Shown here: positions 41,831 through 49,376 of the stretch, piece by piece | Numbering within the stretch: the stretch's first letter is position 1 | Layout: every line of letters begins with the position of its first letter | Assembly: GCA_020635205.1 (NCBI GenBank) | Contig: JACKAE010000005.1 | Coordinates: 372,001-436,000, forward strand | Direction: 5' to 3' | DNA: 64,000 nucleotides | DNA from: Ignavibacteria bacterium | Lineage (GTDB): Bacteria; Bacteroidota; Ignavibacteria; OLB7 | Notes under the pieces: generated by a model | The model's database searches: none | What the model was told of the DNA's origin: nothing | What the model saw: only the letters and a program-made list of their open reading frames with translations | Translations under genes and position numbers: made by a program

Positions 41831-42651
41831 GCGTTTGAGAGCTGCTCCAATGTCACTTTGTGGTTGTCAATTGTTGGGAACTCCATCTTCAGACTTTCCA
41901 GTTGTTCCACTAAGATTCGTCCGATCATCCAGTTCCGATACCACTTTCTGTCAGCCGGGATTACGTGCCACGGTGCATAAGGGGTGTTCGTTGCTTCAAT
42001 CATTTCCTCAAAGGCTTTCATGTAGCTATCCCAGTACTTCCGTTTCTCCAGATCATCTTGAGAAAATTTCCACTGCTTTTTCGGGTCTTCCAACCGTTCT
42101 CGCAGTCGCTCAAGTTGTTCTTCCTTTGAGATGTGGAGTAAGAACTTCACGACAACTATTCCATTCTCTGCTAACATTCGCTCGAAGTCGTTGATGTGGC
42201 GATACCGCTTCTCGAAAATATCTGGGTCGTTCAAGATCGATTCTGGAAGATGCTGGGCAGATAAAATTTCTGGATGGATTTTTGTGACGATTACTTCTTC
42301 GTAGTGCGAACGGTTGAAGATCGAGACGTTCCCTCGATGTGGAGTCCCCTGGTGAACGCGCCAGAGATAGTCGTGCTCGATCTCAAGTTCCGATGGTTTC
42401 TTGAACGAGTAGACTTGCAGACCATCTGGGTTGATCCCTTGTGCAAGGTGCTTTGTGGTTCCGTTCTTTCCACTGGCATCAATCCCCTGCAAAATTACGA
42501 GAAGGGCGTGGCGATCCTCTGCATACATGCGGTAGCAGAGAGCATCCAGCCGTTTCAAGTCGGCCTTCGCCTCCTTTTCAATTGCATCACGGTCAATATC
42601 GTTGGGACCTCGCGGATCAATTTCAGATAGCTTCAAACCTGTCTTCTTCAT
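41827..42651 (-). CDS. Polyphosphate kinase 2 family
   Basis: A 274-residue PPK2 family enzyme transferring phosphate between polyphosphate and nucleotides (ADP/AMP). Walker A is LQGIDASGKNGTTKHLAQG (about residues 53-71), then FKKPSELEIEHDYLWRVHQGTPHRG and IFNRSHYEEVIVTKIHP, strictly PPK2-like. The lid is RLEDPKKQWKFSQDDLEKRKYWDSYMKAFEEM. The end, WHVIPADRKWYRNWMI, is family typical. No polyphosphate kinase 1 or exopolyphosphatase is near. It overlaps the radical SAM gene by 4 bp, so the two likely form an operon. Confidence 0.92.
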   Translation of the reverse strand: MKKTGLKLSEIDPRGPNDIDRDAIEKEAKADLKRLDALCYRMYAEDRHALLVILQGIDASGKNGTTKHLAQGINPDGLQVYSFKKPSELEIEHDYLWRVHQGTPHRGNVSIFNRSHYEEVIVTKIHPEILSAQHLPESILNDPDIFEKRYRHINDFERMLAENGIVVVKFLLHISKEEQLERLRERLEDPKKQWKFSQDDLEKRKYWDSYMKAFEEMIEATNTPYAPWHVIPADRKWYRNWMIGRILVEQLESLKMEFPTIDNHKVTLEQLSNA

Positions 42652-42733
42652 AGATCAATAGTTTTTAATTCCAAATGCTTGAAAGGGAAAAAAGGCATTA
42701 ATCGACACGAAAACTTCCCACTCATACACTCCC

Positions 42734-43585
42734 TCACTCATACACTCTCCCACTCTTCCGTACATGCACCAACAAATGATCTCCCATCCGATTGAAGGGA
42801 TAATAGAGGGAAAGCCTTTCTTCAATTTTATCGAATCGTTGAAATGTACGGATATGGCGGTGATAGAAGTCGCGCAGAGATGTTGGGGGTGTGGTAAGGC
42901 CGATAGCGCGTACCCCCTTCACGTGGAAACCATTTTGCCGGAAGAGTCGAAGAATTTTTCGGGTTGGGTGGAACCACGTATCAACGCGCAGATCATTCCC
43001 AATATGAATTGGCCTACCTTCTCCTCGACTCCGTTGAAATGCGTTTTGTAGGTTTCCTCGCAAAAGCTCTGCCACTGTTTCGAGAGCGCAGAACCGGGAC
43101 ATCAGAACGAAGACCGCCTCTCCGTTTGGGGAGAGAAGTCTGTTGAGCGCAGGTGGAAGCAGTGCTATATCCTGTAGGCAGTTTAAGCCGTCAAAGTTTG
43201 AGAAGACGAGGTTGAACCGTTGGGAAGAGATGTGTGGCGAAGGTGAACTCTCCCCCCATAAGTCTTCGATCCCCATTCGGTTGAACCTGACGTTCTCCGC
43301 TCCGTTTTCCCGAATCTTTGCCTCCGCAACTTCTACCATCTTCGCAGAAATATCTGTGGCTATAACGTTTTTTGTGCGTTGTGAGAGCCAGAGTGCATCT
43401 TCCCCTGTACCGCAATTCAACTCCAACACATTCCAGTTCGGTTGTAGGATGGTTTCAAGGTATCGGTGTACAAGTGCCCGTTTTCGTCTTCCGAGGGGTG
43501 TTCGGGTGAAATCCGCGTCGTAGAATTCGGCCATTCCATCGAAGGGATGTTGAAGGAACGATGTCGAGCTTGATTGTATCTCCAT
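42734..43585 (-). CDS. Class I SAM-dependent methyltransferase
   Basis: A 283-residue methyltransferase of the Methyltransf_25/11 kind. It starts HPFDGMAEFYDADFTRTPLG then NVLELNCGTGEDALWLSQR (motif I, with Asn in place of the usual Gly at one position), VIATDISAKMV, NRMGIEDLW and FNLVFSNFDGLNC. The 'FDGMAEFYDADFT' head and R/H-rich middle resemble small lipid or quinone methyltransferases. The substrate is unknown. It reads away from the ECF sigma gene, separated by 87 bp, so the two may share a divergent promoter region. Confidence 0.85.
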   Translation of the reverse strand: MEIQSSSTSFLQHPFDGMAEFYDADFTRTPLGRRKRALVHRYLETILQPNWNVLELNCGTGEDALWLSQRTKNVIATDISAKMVEVAEAKIRENGAENVRFNRMGIEDLWGESSPSPHISSQRFNLVFSNFDGLNCLQDIALLPPALNRLLSPNGEAVFVLMSRFCALETVAELLRGNLQNAFQRSRGEGRPIHIGNDLRVDTWFHPTRKILRLFRQNGFHVKGVRAIGLTTPPTSLRDFYHRHIRTFQRFDKIEERLSLYYPFNRMGDHLLVHVRKSGRVYE

Positions 43586-43672
43586 AATTCATATGTTTTC
43601 CCGGTAGAAATCGGGGCGTAACTGTCGAGCAGACGGTGTGTCACACCTGCGCCGGTTAATTTTAGGGAAGTA

Positions 43673-44221
43673 ATGGCTGACCGCTACGCACATTATAGCG
43701 ACGAAGATCTTTTCCGCCTGATGGGGGAGGGACGAAAAGATGCCTTCGCGGAAATCTATACACGATACCGCGGACGTATCTACGCCTATGTGCTTCGGAT
43801 GATTGGGGACAGGGATAGAGCTGACGATATTTTTCAGGAGACCTTTACCCGCATTTATCGCCATTGCCACGAGAAGGATCACGACATCGCGCGAGCCTCT
43901 TCCTACATCTTCACAACTGCTCGAAATCGATGCCTAAACGCCATCCGAGATCGCAAGACGACGACAGACGTTGAGGATTATCACCAGATCGTTTATCAGC
44001 CAAGCTACGAAAATGCGGAGCTTTCTGAACTGGTGAAGACATCGTTAGAGCTTTTGCCCGACCACTACCGCGAAGCCTTTGTCTTGCGTGAGTATGATGG
44101 TTTGAGCTATCACGAGATTTCGGAGATAACCGGCGAGTCCCTTGCCTCAGTGAAGATTCACATCTTCCGAGCGAAGAAGAAGTTGCGAGAGATTTTAATG
44201 CCCTATCTGGAAGAGGCGTAA
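43673..44221 (+). CDS. ECF-type RNA polymerase sigma factor
   Basis: A 182-residue sigma-70 family factor of the extracytoplasmic-function group. Region 2 includes DAFAEIYTRYRGRIYAYVLRMIGDRDRADDIFQETFTRIYRH. Region 4 includes SLELLPDHYREAFVLREYDGLSYHEISEITGESLASVKIHIFRAKKKLREIL with its HTH. It should direct transcription of an envelope-stress or nutrient regulon. The next gene has an anti-sigma-like N-terminus, so the two form the expected regulator pair. The ATG at 43673 gives the normal family start. Confidence 0.94.
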   Translation: MADRYAHYSDEDLFRLMGEGRKDAFAEIYTRYRGRIYAYVLRMIGDRDRADDIFQETFTRIYRHCHEKDHDIARASSYIFTTARNRCLNAIRDRKTTTDVEDYHQIVYQPSYENAELSELVKTSLELLPDHYREAFVLREYDGLSYHEISEITGESLASVKIHIFRAKKKLREILMPYLEEA

Positions 44222-44342
44222 AGGAAGAAGAGGTGGAAGGTTTATAGATAGTAGTTATAGAATGCAGATAACAGAAATACTATAAGATATGCAGGGGGTG
44301 ATGGCTCTCTCAGAGTCGATAACCTGCAAAGCCCACAAGACT

Positions 44343-45743
44343 ATGAACAAGAGTGATATGATACTGGAATTCATCGACGGAACGCTCGACAGTAGTTCGG
44401 AGCAGAGTCTGTTCGATGAGTTGGCGGGACACCCGGAAATGCGGACGGAGTTGCGCCAGTATGTGATGATCGGCGATGCCGTTCGAGCCGACCGCGAGGC
44501 CTATGCTCCACCATCCGACGTGGAGCGAAAGCTCTTCGGAGGGCTTGGGTTGATTCCAATGGTTGGTGCAGGTGCTGCCGGCACTGCCGCTGCCGGAGGT
44601 GGAGCAGCAGCCGGGGGAGCTGCCGCCGGTCTCTTCTCCTTGGCCGCTCTCAAGAGTGGTCTCCTCCCACTGCTGACTGGTTTCCTTCTCGGAAGTCTGT
44701 TGGTTGGAGGTGGAGTCTATTTCTGGATGGACTCCTCGGCACAAGACCCGGTGATTGCATCCGCTGCCTCTGCTGGCGTAGTCTCAGAAGAGCATAGGGG
44801 AGTTGCCTCCTCAGAACTTGCTGCACCTTCTCTGATGCAAGGAAAAGAAGAGAAGGTCAAGAGAGATAATGGAGCAGTTAGTCCGAGCATGACTGGGAAT
44901 AGTAAGGAGAGAGTGAAGGTTGTGGAGAAGATCGTTGAAAAGATTGTCTTCGTACCGCAGTCAGATGCAACTGCCTTAGCCAGTGCGAGTCGCGATGATC
45001 GACCTCAGCAAAACAATAGTGCTTCCAATCCATCGAAATCACTAACCGATCCGCTAATATTACGTGCGCAACAGAGCAAGAGTAGGCTAACGCCGAAGAG
45101 TCGTGCGTTGGTCGAACCGCAAGATCTTCTCCCACAAGATGGAAGTGAGGAGATACTCGAGAACCGTTCGCCGGTGTCAGCTCCTTCAATCGATCACGTA
45201 AAAGATGATGCCGTTACGTCGGAGCGGAGCGTTACCCTCGAGTTCCGGAAGGGGGTTGGCACACAACCATTTGCCGACAACAACGCCCGCAGAGTAGAAA
45301 CACAATTCGTCGGCGATCTGGTTCAGGAGAACTTCGTACTTGGTGCGTCTTACCGGACTCCGTTCCTCGGGGGGGTGCAGGTAGGACTCGAAGGGGGGCG
45401 GGAACGCTATACTCAGTCTCTCTTCTACAATCAGAACGATTCGCTCTTGATTGAGCAGCGACCAAATATCACTTGGTTTGGCATTTCACTCGGTCGAGAG
45501 GTGAACCTCTTGAACGTTCCCCTTCTCTTGCAAGGAACTGTGGGGTCTTCCACCCACTTCAGTGGGCCACTTGTGCGGGGACGTGTTGGGGTTGACTTAC
45601 TCGATCTGACGAGTATCTCCTCCTCACTCTCAATGCCACTATCGTTCGAAGCCTCCTCGCTTGTATATACATTCAACGGACAGTACCTTGTCACCGGCAA
45701 CTGGGGGGCAAGTCTCGGAGTTCGCTATAAATTCGGATTCTGA
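44343..45743 (+). CDS. Anti-sigma-like protein fused to outer-membrane barrel-like domain
   Basis: A 466-residue protein. The first about 65 residues (DMILEFIDGTLDSSSEQSLFDELAGHPEMRTELRQYVMIGDAVRADREAY) look like a zinc-less anti-sigma/RseA-type head. A low-complexity Ala/Gly run leads to a membrane helix (LLPLLTGFLLGSLLVGGGVYFW, about 123-144). Then comes an extended Ser/Lys linker (about 200 residues) and a C-terminal region of about 170 residues with alternating beta strands ending in GVRYKFGF, the aromatic end typical of barrel strands. Such sigma-anti-sigma/barrel chains occur in Bacteroidetes as predicted proteins; the actual topology is uncertain. The start is ATG 44343. Confidence 0.75.
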   Translation: MNKSDMILEFIDGTLDSSSEQSLFDELAGHPEMRTELRQYVMIGDAVRADREAYAPPSDVERKLFGGLGLIPMVGAGAAGTAAAGGGAAAGGAAAGLFSLAALKSGLLPLLTGFLLGSLLVGGGVYFWMDSSAQDPVIASAASAGVVSEEHRGVASSELAAPSLMQGKEEKVKRDNGAVSPSMTGNSKERVKVVEKIVEKIVFVPQSDATALASASRDDRPQQNNSASNPSKSLTDPLILRAQQSKSRLTPKSRALVEPQDLLPQDGSEEILENRSPVSAPSIDHVKDDAVTSERSVTLEFRKGVGTQPFADNNARRVETQFVGDLVQENFVLGASYRTPFLGGVQVGLEGGRERYTQSLFYNQNDSLLIEQRPNITWFGISLGREVNLLNVPLLLQGTVGSSTHFSGPLVRGRVGVDLLDLTSISSSLSMPLSFEASSLVYTFNGQYLVTGNWGASLGVRYKFGF

Positions 45744-45785
45744 TAGGCTGATTAATAAAGGGAAGAGGTTGAAACTCTATAGTCG

Positions 45786-46748
45786 ATGAGAAAAGAGCAA
45801 CAGAAATATCGTGCGGGAGACAAAACCGGGCAAAGAGGAGGGAGCGTAGTCGGGCTGCTGATGGCAAGTCTCGTATTGGCGATGATGTTTGTCGCGGCCT
45901 GCAACGATCAGCCTCTTGACCCCACCACGAGCCGCATAGATACTACTATCGTAACGCACCGCGATACGGTGGTAGTGAACAATCGTGATACTATTTTCGA
46001 GACTCGGGTTGACACAGTTATTGTTGAGCGTCGCGACACGCTTGAAATAACCAGGGTGAAGCGGGATACGATACGCGATACTGTTCAAGTAGAGGTTATC
46101 AAAACGCGGATCGACACGATTGAAGTTCCTGTCAACGTTGTTCGCCTTCGGCGTGGGATCCTTCGATTTCAAGGACGCAACGATTCGCTTGGAGCAAATG
46201 GTGGGCTGGAGACACTGGAGTTCAACCTGACCGAGTGGTTACAATATCGTGTGATCGACAGTGGGGGTGTGGTCAGGGGGATTGGTCTCTCTCTCAGCGC
46301 AGCACTTCCGCTTCTCTACATGAATTATTCTATCGGAAGCAATCAGGTAACGGCTGAAAATCTCTATCGGTTGCGTGGAATTTCTCTTTTTATTCCTACG
46401 TTTCGAGTGGCTCCAGTTAGTGGAGTGTTCAACGATCTCCAGTTAGATCAACATCCATACGACTATATTTCTGCCGATGGAGAGAGGGGAGGGATAATGA
46501 TTACGACGCGCCGACGGGTTGGAACCGATATACAACAGTTTTGGACCGGACAGGTGTTAGAGATTAGTAATCAGACTGGGGGAGAGCGTTACGTGAATAA
46601 GGGGACGTTCCTCGTGACGTTCATTGATACGACAAAAAAAATGATTACCGCCCGCATCGAGACAGAGTTCTTCCTTCCAGTTGATATAGGGGGACGAACA
46701 GTTGCGCAGCCATTTCAGTTTGCTCTTGACCTCGACTTAGGATATTGA
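45786..46748 (+). CDS. Lipoprotein with RDT octad repeats
   Basis: A 320-residue envelope protein. A leader (LLMASLVLAMMFVAAC) ends in a lipobox. The mature N-terminus contains at least four octads of the type 'x-x-R-D-T-h-h-h' (HRDTVVVN, NRDTIFET, RVDTVIVE, RRDTLEIT), then more 'RDTI' units, up to about residue 115. Such DT-V repeats occur in Bacteroidetes surface proteins and may form an extended stalk. The rest is a beta-rich domain. It lies 42 bp after the barrel-fusion gene and directly before another lipoprotein. Function unknown. Confidence 0.72.
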   Translation: MRKEQQKYRAGDKTGQRGGSVVGLLMASLVLAMMFVAACNDQPLDPTTSRIDTTIVTHRDTVVVNNRDTIFETRVDTVIVERRDTLEITRVKRDTIRDTVQVEVIKTRIDTIEVPVNVVRLRRGILRFQGRNDSLGANGGLETLEFNLTEWLQYRVIDSGGVVRGIGLSLSAALPLLYMNYSIGSNQVTAENLYRLRGISLFIPTFRVAPVSGVFNDLQLDQHPYDYISADGERGGIMITTRRRVGTDIQQFWTGQVLEISNQTGGERYVNKGTFLVTFIDTTKKMITARIETEFFLPVDIGGRTVAQPFQFALDLDLGY

Positions 46749-46749
46749 T

Positions 46750-47433
46750 ATGCTTGCTATGAACGGGAAGAAGAACCATATACATCGTCTTTTTCTTTGT
46801 CTTCTGTTTCTCTCAGTTGGCATAGCCGCTTGTAGTGATTCAGGACTCGATCCTGAAACTGCTGAGGTGATTATTGGGGATGGTAGGGATACGAATGCGC
46901 TCCCCGACTTGCAGAAGGTGACGTTGGAGGCCGGATTTGTCGGCGATGAATCGAAGGTGGTGACAGAGTTCGTGAACTTCCGGCGACTTACTCGCTACAG
47001 TGTCGATACGCTGAGCGATGGGTCGGTGACAGGTCTGCGGCGGTTGAGCTTGATTGCGGAGTTGAAGGAAGATACCTCCGCCGGCAACGTTCGCCAGAGG
47101 CTTGCGCCACTTCGCCTTCTGCGCGTGAACATCCCTTACCTTTCTGTTGGAGTGACTGGGGTTGGAAGGGAAATTGACTTAACCGAGGATCCAGACAAGA
47201 ATGATCTAATGGTTGGCGGAATCAAAGTGATCTTGGAAAACAACGATATGCTGCTCACCGATGCCGACGACCGTTTCAACAACTGGGGTTCGGCTCAAAT
47301 CACGTCGGTTAACGAACGTGAGCGAAAAATCATTCTCCGCATCACTGCCGACTTGCTGAATAACGCAAGCCAGGCGCCACTTCCTCCACTTCGCCGCCTA
47401 ACACTTAAGATGGTGATGGAGTTGCCGTATTAA
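46750..47433 (+). CDS. Lipoprotein, last gene of the ECF operon
   Basis: A 227-residue protein from ATG 46750, with the stop of the previous gene directly before it, indicating tight coupling. The leader HRLFLCLLFLSVGIAAC is a lipobox. The mature part has an acidic start (SDSGLDPETAEVII) and a beta-rich body with SVDTLSDGSVTGLRRLSLIAELK. It shares the 'LDPxT' beginning with its neighbour, suggesting a partner pair. I do not recognise a domain. A second ATG 9 bp downstream is also possible. Confidence 0.7.
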   Translation: MLAMNGKKNHIHRLFLCLLFLSVGIAACSDSGLDPETAEVIIGDGRDTNALPDLQKVTLEAGFVGDESKVVTEFVNFRRLTRYSVDTLSDGSVTGLRRLSLIAELKEDTSAGNVRQRLAPLRLLRVNIPYLSVGVTGVGREIDLTEDPDKNDLMVGGIKVILENNDMLLTDADDRFNNWGSAQITSVNERERKIILRITADLLNNASQAPLPPLRRLTLKMVMELPY

Positions 47434-47565
47434 GTTTATAGAGTTAAGAGTTTATAGAGAGGAGAGTTCGTAGAGTGGTAGGCCGTGGTGGGTCTTCAGC
47501 TTGTGTCAGATTTTCACAGTAATCACAATCCAAAACCCAGAATCAAAAACCCGAAATCAAAAACA
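47434..47565 (+). repeat. Composite spacer repeat followed by AATC-type words
   Basis: TTTATAGAGTTAAGAGTTTATAGAG, then GGTGGGTCTTCAGCTTGTG (47488-47506), then AATCCAAAACCCAGAATCAAAAACCC. The last belongs to the GGATTGGGGATT/AATCCCC word family. Copy of the two-part element plus a second family. Confidence 0.5.
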
Positions 47566-47587
47566 CCCATTCATCACCTAAAGCCCT

Positions 47588-48325
47588 ATGTCAACAGACC
47601 CTACCTTACTCTCGTCGACTCGGCGAGATACCCTTATTGCCGTTGTAACCACTGATGCCGATCTTCAGCGTTTTCGTGACGAACGATGGTATCGTCTTCC
47701 TGATCGCGTACTTGGTCGCTCGCTTGGAAAGAGTACTCTTACTGAAGTGGAGCATCTTGCGATCTATCAAACCAACAACATTACCGACGGAGTGCCGGGG
47801 AGTATCGAACTCTACGGTAAACTTCTCCAAGTTGAGTCGATGCCTCGTCGCGAGCTTCTTCCAGAAGAGCCAGACCATCCGGCTGCAAACCAAATCTATC
47901 ACGCCTTTCGTTTAAGTGAGATTTGCCGACTTGAGCAACCTATCGTTAGTCGTAACCCGCGCCGCGTTACGTTTATCCGGACAAGGTTGGAACGGCTGCT
48001 ACGAGCTTCGGACTTGAGCGATCTAATCATTGGCTCCCATGCCGAAGAGTTGTTGGTAGAGCAACTCCGCCTTCACGACCTAAAAATTGATCGTAAAATC
48101 TACATGCAGATAAAGGAGAGAGTAGTAGAGGTTGACGTAAGCATTTTTGCCGAGGAACAGCAGATAGGACTCTGCTATGGAGACGAAAAAACAGAAGCTG
48201 ACGCTCCAAATGTGTGGAACATCCTTCGCTTTTCGCCCGAGCGAATTGAGAACGACTTAGAGGAGTGCCTCCGAGAAATTTTGAATGTTGTTAGCAATCT
48301 CAGAGTAGAAGAGAGAGAACCATAA
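47588..48325 (+). CDS. PUA-like plus endonuclease-like protein
   Basis: A 245-residue cytosolic protein. The N-terminal half (residues of about 15-130: RDERWYRLPDRVLG, EHLAIYQTNN, SIELYGKLLQVESMPRRELLPEEPDHPAANQIYHAFRL, RRVTFIRTRLERLL) matches a pattern I associate with a PUA/EVE-like module fused to DUF559-type nucleases. The C-terminal half (SHAEELLVEQLRLHDLKIDRK, VVEVDVSIFAEEQQIGLCYG) looks like a restriction-endonuclease fold with an acidic Glu and Asp but no clear ExK, so the active site may be degenerate. It could be a modified-DNA reader. The assignment is by eye and moderate. Confidence 0.5.
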   Translation: MSTDPTLLSSTRRDTLIAVVTTDADLQRFRDERWYRLPDRVLGRSLGKSTLTEVEHLAIYQTNNITDGVPGSIELYGKLLQVESMPRRELLPEEPDHPAANQIYHAFRLSEICRLEQPIVSRNPRRVTFIRTRLERLLRASDLSDLIIGSHAEELLVEQLRLHDLKIDRKIYMQIKERVVEVDVSIFAEEQQIGLCYGDEKTEADAPNVWNILRFSPERIENDLEECLREILNVVSNLRVEEREP

Positions 48326-48337
48326 TCTCTCTCTTCT
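48307..48337. terminator. Bidirectional hairpin between convergent genes
   Basis: AGAAGAGAGAGA (48307-48318) and TCTCTCTCTTCT (48326-48337) pair perfectly over 12 bp with a 7-nt loop, followed by ATTTTGTC. It covers the stop codons of both convergent genes and can serve the plus-strand gene. Confidence 0.65.
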
Positions 48338-49064
48338 ATTTTGTCTTATCCTTCTGAATTAATTCTTGCATCATGTCGGTTTGCACTGCTTGAATCTCCA
48401 TCAACTTCTCCCACTGATTGTGGAGTAACAAGTCGAGTTTGTCGTGCAAGTGGCGAATTTCAAGTTCCGCTTTCAAGTTTACGCGGTAATCATTCTCTCC
48501 ACGCAATCTGTCCTTCGTCTCCTGTCTATTCTGGCTCATCATGATCACCGGGGCTTGAAGTGCGGCAAGTGTACTTAGAACAAGGTTCAGCAGAATGAAC
48601 GGATAAGGATCGAACGGATGCCCTAAAAAGGAAACGTTGACGAACATCCAAGTAATCAGAATTGCACTGAACAGGATAATGAATTTCCAGCTTCCTCCGA
48701 ACGACGCAACCTTGTCGGCAACTCTTTCCCCAAATGTGATCTTATCTTGAAACGTTTCCTCAATATTGCGACTTGCCAATTCATTCTCTTGTATTGCCTT
48801 GGCCGTCTCTTCCTCCAAGTGGCTGAGAGCACCAGTCTCCTCAGTTATCAAGCTGAGAATATAGTCCGATCGCATCCGGTTCAGACAGTCTAAGCAGATC
48901 GTCTCATCCCCACTCAGTTCGGGGTTACAAGATCGAATATAGTTGGCGAGTGCCGGACGAACTAAGGGGAGTGGGAACATCTGCTGAGCAGGTTTCTCCT
49001 CTTTGCAGAGCGAGCAAGGGGAAAGGGTGAGGTTCTCTTCTGGTGTCTGTTGTTGAGTGGCCAT
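48336..49064 (-). CDS. DUF1003 membrane protein
   Basis: A 242-residue protein of the DUF1003 family. An N-terminal zinc-ribbon-like part (CSLCKEEK, ICLDCLNRMRSDYI) is followed by a helical region and TFGERVADKVASFGGSWKFIILFSAILITWMFVNV. FDPYPFILLNLVLSTLAALQAPVIMMSQNRQ is the diagnostic DUF1003 signature. It has two membrane helices. The charged C-terminal helix (DYRVNLKAELEIRHLHDKLD) is also typical. Function is unknown; family members are inner membrane proteins. It reads convergent to the PUA-like gene and shares its terminator. Confidence 0.9.
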   Translation of the reverse strand: MATQQQTPEENLTLSPCSLCKEEKPAQQMFPLPLVRPALANYIRSCNPELSGDETICLDCLNRMRSDYILSLITEETGALSHLEEETAKAIQENELASRNIEETFQDKITFGERVADKVASFGGSWKFIILFSAILITWMFVNVSFLGHPFDPYPFILLNLVLSTLAALQAPVIMMSQNRQETKDRLRGENDYRVNLKAELEIRHLHDKLDLLLHNQWEKLMEIQAVQTDMMQELIQKDKTK

Positions 49065-49376
49065 ATTAATAATTGGACAGATGCAAATCCAAAGTGTCGC
49101 GGTAGGAAAAAGAAGTTGAAAGAGACTATCGAAAAGGACGAAACGATCTCCCGTAGTTCTGAGCAGAGTGGCTTAAGTTTTTGCCAGAACAGGAAGGCGC
49201 TGCACGATAGTTGTACATAATTTGAGTTAGTTAGAAAGATACGAGATCGGGATGTTTCGCAAATCGAGATATTCTCGTGGACAACGCACCCGGGAGTAGA
49301 GGCAAGTATTATTTCCCCTCTTTTTCTTACGTTATTTCTTCATCTAATCTCAAACCATATTCGACACACTCTTCCA
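49065..49376. other. 312-bp intergenic spacer, no gene seen
   Basis: Lies between the divergent DUF1003 gene and the large T9SS protein. I see no ORF, RNA gene or repeat of the recurring families in it. Promoters for both genes must be here but no unambiguous TAnnTTTG box was found. Confidence 0.6.

Noticed and set aside
49065..49376. Hidden small gene or RNA in the spacer
   Set aside because: No ORF with a start and ribosome-binding site and no stable hairpin was found by eye.
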